64,000 nucleotides of DNA from Dermanyssus gallinae (GCA_003439945.1 QVRM01002098.1:124001-188000), one strand, 5' to 3'. Positions 24,906-37,579 are shown, numbered from the stretch's first letter. Notes: generated from the letters alone by a model not told the origin. Program-made: numbers and translations.

Positions 24906-27195
24906 AGCTTTTAGTAGTGGATGTGGTGCTTACAGAACCTTTTGCAAAGGCTCGCTGTGCCCTGCTTTTGGAGGCAATCCTCACCATCATCGTCATTATC
25001 ATCACCATCTCGATAGCAGTAAGAAAGACCGGCCGCGATAGGCTTCAATTATTCAACAGAATGCGAACGTTGATGATAAAGCCGACGTTGATGACGACGA
25101 CCACGACAACACAGGCAGCTGTCTCCTTGCTGTCCGAAGAGCCGGTCGAACAATAGGTATAGCTATGACGCGGGGACATTAAAACGATTGGCTGTGGTAC
25201 AGACAGCAGCAGCAGGGGCCGCCGCCGAAGAGGTCGAAATCTACACTATAGCAACAACAGAAAAACGGGCACCCCTGCCTCGTTGTGCATAGTTGCCGGC
25301 ACGCTTCCGCCGATCCCTCGACAACCCCTCCTCACTTGGAAGCTTTCTCTACCACACATTTCAGGCTAGAAACGAACGCCCAACCATCAATCGAACGAAT
25401 CGCCCATTTGCAGCTGCATGAAGAAATTGAGAGACCAGAACCATCTCTAGTAAGGCAACCAGAGAGGAACCAGAGCAGCATGTAAAGAGGGAAAGATACA
25501 TCTGACCAGGTCAGCCAGGTTTTTCTGCTCTCATCTAGAAAAACCTCTCGTAGGGTGTAGCAAAGATGTGGGACATTTTGAAAGACGAATACACGTGAAC
25601 ATGCGAGAACAGGGACGAAAACGCCAACAACGGTAACAGAAGTTACGTAACAATGATAGCAACAGCGGTAACAATACTAGCAGAAAAGCAACAGCAACAA
25701 TGCCAACATCAGCATCAACAAGAACAACAACAACAACGTGACATAGTTTATCAAGTTCACAGCCGGTATCCGTTGCATCCTCGAGCATGCACCTGTTGTC
25801 TGTTTGCACCCCGCGGTGAGGGGTGGAGGGAATTTTTTCTCATACAAACTGCGAGCCGCTCGGAAAAAGCCGTCTAAAGCGGCAGCCGAAAGTCTTATAA
25901 ACAGATCGGCCTGGCTATAACACTCCTGCGCAAGATAGATGCAAGAGTGGCGAGTTCGGCGTAAGCACGACGCACCTCGAGTATTTACATCATATGTACC
26001 TAGAAATCTGCAACCAGGTATTGGTTGCATACATCAGCTGAATCTGCAACCACAAGCCGTTTTGTGTGCATACGTACACATTATATCCATATACGTCGAC
26101 GGGCAAAGTCGAAGAATTGGCCAGAGCTCAGCATTAGTCTAATAACGCGACACATAACTTCTAAAAATTATTTTTCTTAAAAAAATGCAGGTTTGGGTTA
26201 AAGTCATACTATATATATAACAATAGAACCAGGTTGTTCCGTCAAAACCGAATCGACGTCGTATCAGGAATGCATCCGGTTCATAGGTAGCAAACAAAGG
26301 CTTCTGTTCAGTAGAACGCGAAACCATGGCAAAAGATGGTGCCTCATCTTTTCAATACGAGCAAAAAACAGCTATGGTTCGTACCCTGCCTTCCTCCGTG
26401 TACGTACGTTAGCCCAGATTGAAATTTTCCTCGGTTTCCGTCTACGGACAGTCTAGCAGATCGCAGCCAATGACACGATCGCAGAAAAAAAAAAAACAGA
26501 AACAGGTCCCTACGCACTCTTTCGTAAAGATGAAGATTTACGACAGAATACGCACAGCAAGGACACAAGAACTGATCGACGCTGTCAAACCTCGACTGAG
26601 GCCGCGAAAGCCACTAGACTTGCGCGATGCCATGTACTCCCCGGCCTCTTCTCTTAAGCGTGAAGTAGTAGGCTGTCCTTATTTCTTTCTAACGAGAAAA
26701 TCAATTGCAACTAAGACGACTTCTGGCTTGCCCACGATCCAGGTGGTGTCCCCATTGTGGCAAAAAAATCGAATTCTCGCCAGTGTTCACGTTTTGAATG
26801 CTGTGTTCTGTAATTGAGAAAGATTAGGTCGCCGTTCTTTCTTCAAAAAGGCGAAAAAACATTATGAAATAAGTTCACTTGCGTGTTCTACTGTCGTGGA
26901 ACCGTTGATTGATACATGACGTATCTAAGGGACTGCTATACGCCGTTCAACAAGATGGCGCTCCCGCTCATACTAGCCTACCTAGTCTTAACCCGCGGCG
27001 TTGTTGTACTAGCTTCTGTCACTGCTGCTAGTCTCGTTTGGATGCTTGGAAAGAAAAAAGGATCGGCAACTGGCCGCACAGCCGACAGGCTAGAGCCGTC
27101 CGTCTGTCTCACACGCAAAGACAAAGAGACCAGATTTGCACAGGTTGCGCCTTTGCTTTCAGCTGTTACACATTGTTCTCCTCGCTCCTATTTGG

Positions 27196-27200
<5 letters not shown>
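23740..27200. other. Stretch with no recognised gene
   Basis: Contains TA tracts at 24868 and 27199 and a CAA/CAG array at 25660-25740. A frame starting at 26955 has a good Kozak context and a hydrophobic N-terminus, but runs into a (TA)n tract and has no homologue I know. Confidence 0.5.
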
Positions 27201-27230
<30 letters not shown>

Positions 27231-27304
27231 CAATTTGTCTACGGGAAGGAGTGGAAGTGAACGGTGATACTTCTAAATTACAAGCTTTAGATTTTCACAA
27301 CATT

Positions 27305-27420
27305 AGGTCATTTATTATTTAATGTTATGGTTACAGGGAAATGTGAATAACTAACTACACTTGGGTTTGTGAGGAGTTCTACCAGTCGAGCTTGTCCTCG
27401 AGGCAGCCCCTCATTGAATT
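27305..27420 (-). pseudogene. 3' tail of a CCHC/endonuclease retrotransposon copy
   Basis: This closely matches 1165-1290. On the minus strand it begins with the last codons (MRGCLEDKLDW, then stop) and continues into about 75 bp of 3' untranslated tail with an AATAAA-like signal. Only the extreme 3' end of the element is present, consistent with severe 5' truncation during target-primed reverse transcription. Confidence 0.7.
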
Positions 27421-27596
27421 ATATAGCTTCTAAATTGTATAGCATATCCCTTGCCAGTATATGCTAATATGCTATATGACTTAGAAGGCTTTGCCTGTAG
27501 TCTTTTAGCCCACACTACATACGTTTGACAAAACTGATTCAAAACAACGAGATAGGACACTCTGTCTTGCCCACGGAGCTTGTCTTCTGACACATT

Positions 27597-27650
27597 AGAG
27601 CAAAAATGCATAATGCACACCCGTGGATCTGGGTAATGTGGAACTCTCAA
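27597..27650 (-). other. Conserved coding-like segment, copy 2
   Basis: Minus-strand LRVPHYPDPRVCIMHFCS is 14 of 18 residues identical to copy 1 at 20396-20449, with mostly silent codon differences. It lies between the retrotransposon tail (27.3 kb) and an RT remnant (27.95 kb) on the same strand. That fits a mobile-element origin but does not prove it. Confidence 0.55.
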
Positions 27651-27949
27651 ACTCATTAAACACTTGGTGATCCCCCAGGCTGGCTAGATGCTAGTTCATG
27701 TATAAAACCGCCGACTTTCTACCAGCAGGCAGGAAGTTCATGCGCCGTCGCTTCTTTTCCTCTATTTTGTTTTCTCATGCTCTCATAACGGTCTCCACAA
27801 AATCAGCCTTTACGCTAGAAGCGTATGATCTACGTCATCGGTTTTTTTCGCCAGTGTAGCACAAGACACAAGTCTACCTGTATCTTGCCTGTTTTTACCA
27901 TATTGGTCAAGAAAATGTCATAGAAGATAGATAGTACTTGCTTTGGGGC

Positions 27950-28330
27950 TTCTCAGCCTTCCCTCCTCGGCATTAGCGAGCGCCCTGTTGACCTTCCTTT
28001 ACGGAACCCATACTGGTCGTTTAAAGACGTCATCCGGTCTACTGGCGAGTATCGACTCTACCGCATTGGCAAGCGTATCAATGTGGCGTATGGGCGGCTG
28101 TAGGCTGAGGCGGGCCTAACTATTTTCCCGACCTTTGGATAAGTGTCAGACGGGCCTTTTTCCAATCGTCCGGCAACCGTTCCTCCGTTAGAGTAGCGAT
28201 TCCATGACCAAAGGTCGCATGACATCTTTCGCTAGGCATTTGAGCTCCTCTGGGTGTATGCTGCCCGGCTCTGGGGCTGTGCTCTTTGCCACCCTTTAGG
28301 ACGCTCGCTGGATTTCTTCGAATACGACGA
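27950..28330 (-). pseudogene. Non-LTR retrotransposon RT remnant (fingers region)
   Basis: The minus strand reads AKSTAPEPGSIHPEELKCLA, the usual G-K-A-P-G-P-D-G-I...LK.LA block. After a stop and frameshift near 28185 it reads RLPDDWKKARLTLIQRSGK, the block V-P-x-x-W-K-x-A-x-I-x-L-I-x-K. Another shift then gives RPASAYSRPYATL and NDQYGFRKGRSTGRSL, the Y-R-P and Q-Y-G-F-R-x-G-R-S-T blocks. The order and spacing match RT motifs 0-2 of jockey/R1/CR1-type elements. The catalytic palm (motif A and the YADD/FADD box) is not found downstream. At least two frameshifts and several stops make it dead. Confidence 0.82.
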
Positions 28331-29192
28331 GTGGAACATCATTGTCGTTCACAACGACCGAGCAAGTTTCTGTCTGCTCCCGTCCGCATCAGGAAATATG
28401 AGCCCCTGTTAGATTTGGTGTGATTCTCGTTGCCCTCGTGCCGAGTTCGCTCATCGCAATCTTGTATGTCTTTCCACGACACGACCTCCACGATGAGCAC
28501 CGGGACCTACGGTTTTTTTAATGACAATTTTGAACTTCAGGCGCTTTGCTTTGTAGCCAGACAGATAATTTTCGCATTTTTTCGGCCGCTCGTCCTCTAC
28601 GAATTCGACGTCCATATACCGCTGCAAGAGGCCTGTGAGTGCGAATTCTTCTTTTTTTGTTAGGTCTGGTACAGTGGACACTGGTTGGTCTTCCCTAGTT
28701 ATAACAATGTGCGTGCGTATTTTTAACACTCAAATAATGTCGAAAAACACTGAGCTGTTGGCCCAAAATTGATATGAAATGATATAATGGATTATATATA
28801 TATATATATCCAAAATGATATAAGACAGCCATCGTTAGCACAGAATCTGAGTCGCATACGTAAGTGAACGGGCGAATACGCGCATGAAGATTGGACATTA
28901 CGTTTATACACATACATGCGTATAATGGCTTGACTGATAGAAGTGCACTGCAATACGGCAGTTTGTCGCCGTCCTCTGCCCAGAGGCTCTCATGCATCCG
29001 GATTCCCAAGGCGGGCTACCCTGGCTTAACAACTCAACGGACATGGGCGTACCGCCAGCTATCATGCCGAGGAGCGTTTGTTTCGCCGACGATGACTACC
29101 TAGAATATACGTGTGCAGAAAGCAGCTACGTGGCGTAGCCAGCCAAGACGGTTCAGCAGCTCTGGTGATAACTTCGTGCAGTTGTTGTTTTT

Positions 29193-29220
29193 GGGGAGAA
29201 GAAACAAGTTTCTTCTCCCC
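29193..29220. repeat. Perfect 13-bp hairpin with 2-base loop
   Basis: GGGGAGAAGAAAC (29193-29205) and its exact reverse complement (29208-29220) are separated by AA. The loop is too small for a typical RNA terminator, no U-run follows, and it does not match the histone stem-loop. It may be a replication-slippage product. Confidence 0.9.
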
Positions 29221-31089
29221 GAACTGAACGAATTTTCTCCCGCTCGGCCTCGAAGGAAGTTCGAGGAGAAGCGTGTTCGAGACCACACGACGCACGCAAG
29301 ATGGAAGGAGCGCAACTAGGACCGAGCACTAACTACATCGAGATGAAGGTATAGATAGACGTACAGAGGAGGAGAGGGAGTGAGAGCTAAAACTAGACAG
29401 ACGAACTAGACCGCCGCGTGTCCTCTCTTGTTTTAGGGTTGTTTTTTGAGATGCTGATGAACAAAGACCTTTCTTCCTTCCCTCTCTTCACAGACATTCA
29501 CCGTACACGTATACATTATCTGTCCAAAGGAAAAGCGTCCTCCTTCGGCGTTGTCGTCGTCATGGTCTCAGTCGCTGTGATCCACCGGACCAGCCGCGCC
29601 GTGGTAATTCTTTCGATTGCTCTCGAAAGGTTCTTCTGTTACGACAGAGGTGCCAGGACCGTGTACGGGGGCGGCAGCGGCGACTAGTCCTGTTAGTGAT
29701 GCTTCTGCTGCAGCTGCTGCTGGCCTTGCTGGTATTGCTATCACCCACACCAATGTCTGGCAGGCCTGCCTGCGGCTGCAGGACAAGCAGCAGCACCAGC
29801 TGTTGTTACCAGGGTACCATGGCTAAACAATAATAAGCAAGCAGGTGTCGTGGCCACTGTAGCTTTTCGCAGCCACCGTGCTGTTTAAAGAGAAACAGCA
29901 GCAGCTGCCGCTGCCCGACAGACAGACAGAGAGATAGATATTTTGTATAGACAGACATACAGAAATTGCCGTGTATTCCGGGCATCTCACCAGTCTTTTT
30001 CTTCGTCTCTCTATCTCTCTCCCCCTGTCTCTTTCTCGCTCTCTATATTCGCCTTCTATTTCTCTCGATATTTGAAAGTCCAACATCTGCTCCCCGGGCA
30101 AAACTTTGTGCCAGTCCCGCTATCCGCTTTTTTCCATCCGTCCTACCCCCATTCTTATTCCTCTTCCTCTTCCTATACCCTCGTCGTCGTCGTCGTTACC
30201 GCCATTGTGTTCTGCTATTATTAAAGTTGCCACAGAAACAGCTTTGGCTTGAGAGTGTGTGCTGTTGAGACAGCCAGCGCTACAGCTAATACTCCTTTGC
30301 TCTTCTATGGTTTGGTTTTTTTTGGCAGTGCCTCTTTTTCTGTTGTTTCATTGCTGCTGCAGCAACTGTTGTTGTTGTTGCTGTTATTGTTGTTGTTGTT
30401 GATTTTGTGCGATATCCTTACCGCCACCGTTGAGAGTTGGGCACCCTTCTAGTTGGCGAATCTCTCTACGATAGAGATGGTCTCCCATCGTTGTGAATTG
30501 AACGAGGCACATCGACCGAATCGAAATTGTCCATATGAGGCGTGAAGGTGAATAGGTGTGAGACCCCTTCGACGAGCCCGAGGGAAAATGACGCCGGTCA
30601 GATAGCCGAGCTGACCGAGCATGGCTAAGTAAGGGCCTTCGTTATCGCAACTAGTAGAAGGACACTGAAGACAAGGGAATTGGTTGCATTTATTTGCATG
30701 ACCCGTAGTTATTGCCAGCCGACGTGACGGCGTTCCAATGGTGGGGAAAACGAAACGTAAAGCAAATTGCCAACAACATCAATACGGTCGGAATACCCTA
30801 CGCCAGTTTGAAGTAGATACGGCCCAAGCTCCACACATTTCATTACTTATTAGAATACTTTATTCTAGAACGACAATCATTGCTGTCACCATTCATGTCT
30901 CCACCACTAATGAGACCCCGACTACAGGCCAGTGTTTGGGCAGTCCTTTGCAGTTGAAGATTCGATCGTCATATATTACCATAGCATCTAACGACGGATG
31001 GCTTCGCAGAAATATTGGGAATTCCTCTAGGTGTCAGCTGCTAATGCCACATCGATGAAATTGAGGGCAGTTCCATAACATACATGCAT

Positions 31090-31170
31090 ATAACATATAT
31101 GATTTTTAAGAATGTTGTTTTTAATTCTAGATCATTTTCTGTTTCCAATGGACTTGGAACTTTTGTAAGG
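31090..31170 (-). repeat. Fragment of SINE family B body
   Basis: TTTTTAAGAATGTTGTTTTTAATTCTAGA and the following GGACTTGGAAC resemble 46995-47060 (TTTTTTTAAGAAGGTTGTTTTTCATTCTAGA...GGGCTTGGAAC). The tRNA-like head is absent here. Confidence 0.5.
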
Positions 31171-31440
31171 CAAATGTGATACATGAGTTTCCTCCGTGTT
31201 TGATTTATGAAAGTTAGTAAGTTCGTTTGTTCCTTATTTAGTAACTGACCGACAGAACTGCTGGTGCAGAAGTTAGCTAGTTAGCGGTGTCATCAAGCAG
31301 GCAAACACTACGTTACGTTCCTACAAGCTATGTGAAAAAAAACATGAAGATTCTCGCTTGATGGCTGATGTCGAAAAACGGTCACCGACAAAGGCTTCAC
31401 TTCGTTCAGTGGGCAACGACGGCTTGACATAACGTTCCGA

Positions 31441-31625
31441 TAAAAACAACAACAACAACGACGACGACGACGACAACAACAACAACAATTACAACAACAA
31501 TAACGACAACGACGGCAACAATAACAACAGCAACAGCAACATTAGCTGCAGTAGGCAGCAGCAGCAGAAACAATAACAAAAGCTGCAGCAACAGCAACAA
31601 CAGCAGCAACAATAACGTAACACTG
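31441..31625. repeat. CAA/CGA/CAG triplet array
   Basis: AAC and ACG units followed by CAG-rich units. It is the start of a 1.5-kb zone of A/C-rich triplets on the plus strand. Confidence 0.9.
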
Positions 31626-32080
31626 CTAGGGCTGCATTGTGAGGCTTCACCGCTACGCTGCCACCACGGAATCACGTAGTGACTCCGGCGGTGCCAGTTG
31701 GACGGCGCGGGCGGGCGCACGCGGGTCGACGAGATCGACGAACCGTCCGAGATCGAGACAGTCATCGATCTCAACACCCGTCCCGTTTCCCGACAGCTGC
31801 AGACATTCTCGTTGTCGTGTCTTCGCCGTCCGTTCGGCTTTGCATTCTTAGCCCGTTGTCGTTGTCGTCGTCGTCGTCGTTGTGCTTTCTTTATAAGAAA
31901 AGAAGCTCAACTCGTCCACCCAGAAGCCGCAGCAGCAACAGTAGCAGTGGTCCCCGATCGACGTTGTCAGCGAGTCTACAGGACAGAGGAAGCGCCAGTG
32001 GGCGATGGTGACGTTCGGCCAGGATAGCGACGGCGGCCCTGCCTCCGTCAACGGAACTGGGGGGGGGGGGGGGAGGGGGC

Positions 32081-32900
<820 letters not shown>

Positions 32901-33301
32901 CCATAACGCTGTTCTCCGCAACTCCACCGCTTCCTGCTTCCTCGTTGTCGACGATGACGATGATGATGATGGTGGTGGTGGTGATGGTATTGGTGCTGGT
33001 CGTACTAATCCATGTAGTCACACATATATGTATGTATGTACGTGCATGCATACATACGTACATATATGTATGCATGTGAATGTTTGTTTGGTGTGTGTGT
33101 TTGTGTACAGACGTGCCGTATATACGTACATGCATTCATACATCAATACAGTACCACCATCTTACCAAGTGGCTGCTCATCACTCTCCTTTCGTGTTTGT
33201 GCGCTGGAGTAGTACTGTCAAAAGCTGTGCGGCGAGCGTCTCCAATCTACAGATACGTCACTGATGCAAACTGAATAGAAATAAGTAGGCATAAGAGAGC
33301 A

Positions 33302-33330
<29 letters not shown>

Positions 33331-33334
<4 letters not shown>

Positions 33335-33372
33335 AGAACTCTCATCTCGTTTCTACTATATAGGATTTCTTG

Positions 33373-33412
<40 letters not shown>

Positions 33413-33453
33413 TATTGTGAATTCTCAGCTCGTTTCTACTATATAGGATTTCC
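33331..33453. repeat. Direct repeat pair with (TA)n between, 83-bp period
   Basis: The 40-bp segments 33331-33370 and 33414-33453 share CTCGTTTCTACTATATAGGA and are about 90% identical. Each is preceded by a (TA)n tract, so the duplicated unit is TA tract plus 40 bp. Confidence 0.88.
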
Positions 33454-33607
33454 TGACTTGTGAACAATACGTATACATGCATGTAATTATGCATGTGTGC
33501 TCAAACGAGATGACGCTGTCAATAATCGCATTACTACTGGGTCAATAATTGTATTAGTTGCGCGTATTCTACCGAGCTCTGTGTTTGCCCTTAGCGAAAG
33601 CAAGCAG

Positions 33608-33651
<44 letters not shown>

Positions 33652-33879
33652 GAACTTGTCGTAGGTATGGGAAAACACAAATTCCGTATTGTGATTAAAC
33701 ATTTCTTATTTGAAGGAGTGAACGGTTCCGCAAATAAACGCCAAATTTGAGATAATACGTGGTTGCCGAATTTGAAAAATACATGGTTGCTGATGCCGCT
33801 GTGGGGCCCCAGATGTCCTTTCTTGAAAGCATCCTTTTCGTCCGTATCTTCATGGAAATTCCCCGAATAAAAGCAACGC

Positions 33880-34525
33880 TCTATGCGCAAGGTGGGTACA
33901 AGACTTTTTCTGTCTGGTAGTGACCGAGGACGAAACCTGGGTCCACCACTATATATCTAAATTGAAACAGCAGTCAATTTAGAGGTATGTGCGCCCGGTG
34001 AACGTGCACCGAGGCTTTTTTCTCAGCCAGGAATGTAATTCCCAGTTTTTTGGGGATTTCCAAGGAACTATCGTCATAAGCTACTTTCACAGAAGAGTCA
34101 AGCAGTTACAGGAGCACATGATTTTATTTTTCTGAATCGTTTACACGAAACGGTCATTTCTGTGAAGACGATTGTGCAAAAAGTTATCTTTTACTTGAGG
34201 CGAAGCTATGACTCACCTCTCCACTATCGTAGTGGCCAAATTGCACAAACTGGGGTGCGAATTGCTATTCCATCTACCGCATCCTTCTGACTTGAACCCT
34301 TCGTGACATTATTCTAATTCCGAAACATCAATATCTGACCCGCAGAAAAAGTGTTGGTCATCCCTTGAGGAGGTGGTTTTTTTCCGCTGTGGATGCGTAT
34401 TTCGAAAACATCAAGACTTCGTAATTCCTTTGGAGAGATGAACATAAATGAGGGCACCGCTGTACTGAGTGTGCAAAGTTCCAAGAAGGCTACATCGATA
34501 AATCGACATTCGCCATGATGGTTGA
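33880..34525 (+). pseudogene. Mariner transposase pseudogene
   Basis: Mariner-family DDE transposases cut and paste elements into TA dinucleotides. The plus strand reads VTEDETWVHHYISKLKQQS (first catalytic Asp block) at 33920. It then gives a decayed middle with FGDFQGTIVISYF, then VVAKLHKLGCELLFHLPHPS and DLNPS, matching V-x-A-K-L-x-x-L-G-x-E-L-L-x-H-P-P-Y-S-P-D-L. A shifted frame gives RDIILIPKHQYLTRRKSV, AVDAYFENIKTS and CAKFQEGYIDK, the usual C-terminal blocks. The second catalytic Asp block (H-Q-D-N-A) is unrecognisable. There are at least three stops or frameshifts. The DNA-binding N-terminus is missing apart from a possible trace near 33880, and no terminal inverted repeats were identified. 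Confidence 0.88.
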
Positions 34526-35090
34526 TCCTGGCCAGCCCAAAAGCTGCCAAAATTAGAAAGGCCAATCAAAACGATACGCACAGAACGGCAAGCTAGGCGG
34601 AGGAAAACGCAGCCCATACATTGGTAGTCGGTTGCACCAAACGCGACCCGCCTCGGCTTGCGGTTTGCTGTGCTCGGCACTTACTCGGCCAAACTACGGT
34701 GTAGTGAACATTAAAGCGTTAAAAAGTAATTAACGTATTAATTCGTCCATTAATTCAACCACAGCCAATGTGAAAACATCGAACTATCAGTTTGATGATA
34801 TTAAAGGTATGAAAAGCTTCGCACATATACATAAGCAGGCATATGTACAAGTTCACCAACGATGGGTTAAAAGATATATATATACACGGGGTGAGTCAAC
34901 ACGTTTGTACCTATGGAACGTACATTTTATTGTTCAGTATAGTCGCACTGAAGCTCAATACATTTCATTCAACAATCCCCAATAATCTTAACACTACGAG
35001 CAAATTATTCCGAATATTTAGACCCAAAATTCGGCTCGTCTGTGGCGCATGTCACATCATTGCTGCTCTGAAATACCCTTCCTAGGATAG
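34526..35090. other. Stretch with no recognised gene
   Basis: AT-leaning DNA between the mariner and gypsy remnants. No motif seen. Confidence 0.5.
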
Positions 35091-35091
35091 G

Positions 35092-35600
35092 TTGTTAGAA
35101 CTTGTTAGAACAAACAAAAAGAGTATGCAGAAAGAAGGGGAGCAGCAGCAGTCGAAACCAAGTTCATCCCCGGCGACTGGCTTAGACACGGAGCAGATAC
35201 CATCCTCTTTCAAGGGGGATGAAAAGTATGGGCCACCGACAAGAGTAAAAAGACAGGTCGGTCACGACATGCACGAGTTGGAAGACGGTAGAAGATCGTA
35301 CAGAAATCGGTTGACGCGAGCCGGTCAACCACACCGGGGCACAGACGGCGCAGAGAGGTAGGTTAGGTTATCTGCTACACCCGAATCAATGTGGAGAGGA
35401 GAGACCAGAAGAAGAGAAAGAAGGTACACCCTGCGAACAACATGAAGACGACTGCGCACCGTGTGAAGGACATCCACGGCTGATGAGACGCGCACCCCAA
35501 GCTATCTATACAAGGAGTTCGTAGGTGAAGACGGACTCGATTTCAAGAAACGCTTATGAAGGAAGAGAAGATAGGATAGAAGCGTCCGTTAGACAGCGTC
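35092..35600 (+). pseudogene. 3' end of a Ty3/gypsy-like pol (integrase tail)
   Basis: A frame from 35092 to 35361 contains KYGPPTRVKRQVGHDMHELE followed by DGRRSYRNRLTR. It resembles the C-terminal GPY/F region of gypsy integrases (x-Y-G-P-P-x-x-V-x-x-x-x-G-x-x-x-Y-x-V) and the basic R-R-N-R-x-x-x-R tail. Downstream, 35385-35425 and 35510-35540 match the stretch after the gypsy remnant at 59.2-59.33 kb (shared ATCAATGTGGAGAGGAGA and GTAGGTGAAGACGG). Both therefore derive from one family. The catalytic core, RT and RNase H are absent. No LTR was identified. Confidence 0.65.
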
Positions 35601-36420
35601 GGTTGGCGGCAATAGTGAAGCAAGCTATGAACGCCACCCCAGTAGCGAAGTCGCGGAAAGTTACTGGATGCGCGGGCAGTCTGTGATATATAAGCAGGCA
35701 TGAGAATAAATGAGTCAGTAGTCGTTGGTGCGAAGCAATCAGAGGACTTGTGTTGTTTGAGAGACTGGCGAACTCCAATCGGTCGCCGTACGGTCGTGGG
35801 GGTGGTGGTAGACACTACAGTATATATATATATATACATTCATACACAGGTTTCGCTCTTAACGGTGCGCTCGTGTTCATGTGTAACGTGTTCTTGAAGA
35901 GTACTGTTAAAGTTAGATTTCAACGCGCGGAAATCGACAAACATTCGTGAACATAGCGACCTCTGGGACTGCAGGAGTCCACTGGTGTGAAGCTGCGTTG
36001 CTGTGTACATGTGGTCCGACATTACCTATACAAGCAGTGCAGTCTATTGAACAGTTATTATCATCACTACTTCCATCATTATAATTACTTGTCATCACAC
36101 CGTGAACATCCTCTCAGGTCAGCATCACCACCTCCATATGCCACTAAAACCCCCACAATTTCCATCATCATTATAATCGTTTATTTTATTGAAGCATTTC
36201 CTTTGTAGAAAGCACCCCATCATCATAATTATCATCATCATCATTGCGTATTTATTACCTTCTCCTTCAGTGAACCTATTTAGCGTAATCATGATTAGTG
36301 CACCTTTATAATTGTCATTCGCCTGACTTCACCATCACTCACCCTACTTAACCATCAATTAACATCATCATATTCACTACCAGTCATAATTTCCAACAGC
36401 CTCGATAATGTCGTCGAGCC
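35601..36420. other. No gene; imperfect ATC-rich repeat
   Basis: 36055-36420 is rich in CATCATCATTATAATC-type units. Family A SINEs end in (ATC/GTC)n tails, so this may be an expanded SINE tail. The rest is unremarkable, with a short TA tract at 35819. Confidence 0.45.
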
Positions 36421-36612
36421 CGGTGGCGTGGTGCATTCGCGTGCACCTTGTGACCGGAGGAGACGCATAGGTGCACGGGTTCGATCTTCGCACATTTGTG
36501 TTCGATGGCGTCCGTCTTACAAGCATTGCTTCGTGGGCTTTAAATGTTGTCTGAGAGTAAGCCCGAAAACAAAAAGCCCCTTTAATGCCGTTATCATCAT
36601 CATGATATCAGC
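36421..36612 (+). repeat. tRNA-derived SINE, family A (copy 2)
   Basis: The head carries A-box-like TGGCGTGGTGC and B-box GGTTCGATCTT. It is followed by the shared body (TGGCGTCCGTCTTACAAGCA...TTAAATGTTGTCTGAGAGTAAGCCCGAAAA, interrupted here for length) and an ATCATCATCATGAT tail. Head, body and tail order matches the copies at 37.1 and 46.7 kb. Confidence 0.8.
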
Positions 36613-37002
36613 CGCCTGTAAACAAACAGTGTGTTGTTTATAAACCGGCGCGCTGCTGGTGGTGGGGCCGGCTGCTCATGCCAACGGTGCAACGAACGCC
36701 CACCGAACGACAGTCAAAGGAAGAAGCCATTCAACTCGCCGTCGCTTGCACCGCCGTATGCAAATAGTGCAGCGAATGGATAAACGCATTGTTGGAGCAG
36801 CAGCAGTCAGTGCTGCGGGCGGTCCGACTTGCAGGCGGTCGGTCCGACTGACGGTGGTGGAAACCGCGCTGCATCAAGCATTATTTGTGGAAGAAGACTG
36901 CTACAGCAAAGGTGGGCGCGTATCGCAGGCTAAGCTTCATCACCCAGAGCGAACAGAGTAGACAGTGCTAGCGAAGCCGCCGACCAAGCTCGTAACTAAA
37001 AC

Positions 37003-37180
37003 TTTCCCTGGCTGACCCTTAGCCAACATTTAACGTCCACGGTTTGCTTTCGCATTGCTTCGTAAGACGGACAACCCCATAAATACAATTGTGCAACGGT
37101 GGGGATCGAACCCGCGCACCTATGTGTCTTGTCCGGTTGCGAGACGCACGCAAATGCACCCACCACGCCACCAGGCTCGA
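37003..37180 (-). repeat. tRNA-derived SINE, family A (copy 3)
   Basis: On the minus strand: TGGCGTGGTGG, then GGTTCGATCCCCACCG (B-box), then the body with TTTATGGGG, GTCCGTCTTACGAAGCAATG, CGTGGACGTTAAATGTTGGC and AAGGGTCAGCC. It lies about 400 bp from copy 2, in opposite orientation. Confidence 0.82.
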
Positions 37181-37579
37181 CGAGCAAGCTCGTAACGGTG
37201 CAGAACTACCGAAAAATTCCAAGTTTCCGAACTAGTCAGGTAGAAGAGCGAGGACAAACATTGTATCGACGATCAAACAATCTATCTAGAATTTTGACAT
37301 TCACGGGTAGGGCTTTGGGACAGAAGTCCGGCTAAAGTTAAAACGGCGCGGAGCTGTCCTGTATCGGGAGGCAATGCAATGCTTTAGATGCTACAGCATG
37401 GACTATCATGTAGCAAACCGCAAACTTTGCAAACCTTGATGCACTTGAAGAAGGATTGCAACGCTTAGACTCAATGCTGCCTGTGCCTAAACTCCAACGA
37501 AAAGCAATTACATCAACAATTGACTCGACTTGACTGGTGTCAACAAAATCTGTAGATGATTACACGTCTCCCAATCACA

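Larger units (their letters stand above)
28340..31440. other. Stretch with no recognised gene
   Basis: Contains a small TA tract at 28793, the hairpin at 29193-29220, GTC/CTC repeats near 30180 and a GCT/GTT array at 30350-30402. Minus-strand sequence just upstream of the RT remnant (28451-28729) could be its 5' continuation but shows no clear motif. Confidence 0.5.

Noticed and set aside
26955..27260. Secreted or membrane-protein first exon (Kozak ATG, hydrophobic start)
   Set aside because: The frame runs into a (TA)n tract, no convincing splice donor or homologue, and ordinary sequence produces such frames by chance.
28451..28729. 5' extension of the RT remnant
   Set aside because: Same strand and adjacent, with a basic stretch, but no identifiable block, so it was not added to the pseudogene span.
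28970..29135. FADDDYL resembling an RT catalytic box
   Set aside because: No neighbouring RT blocks could be placed upstream or downstream, so the four-residue match is likely chance.
37380..37560. RLDWCQQNL resembling a Tc1 N-terminal block
   Set aside because: A single short match with no F-S-D-E-S block after it.
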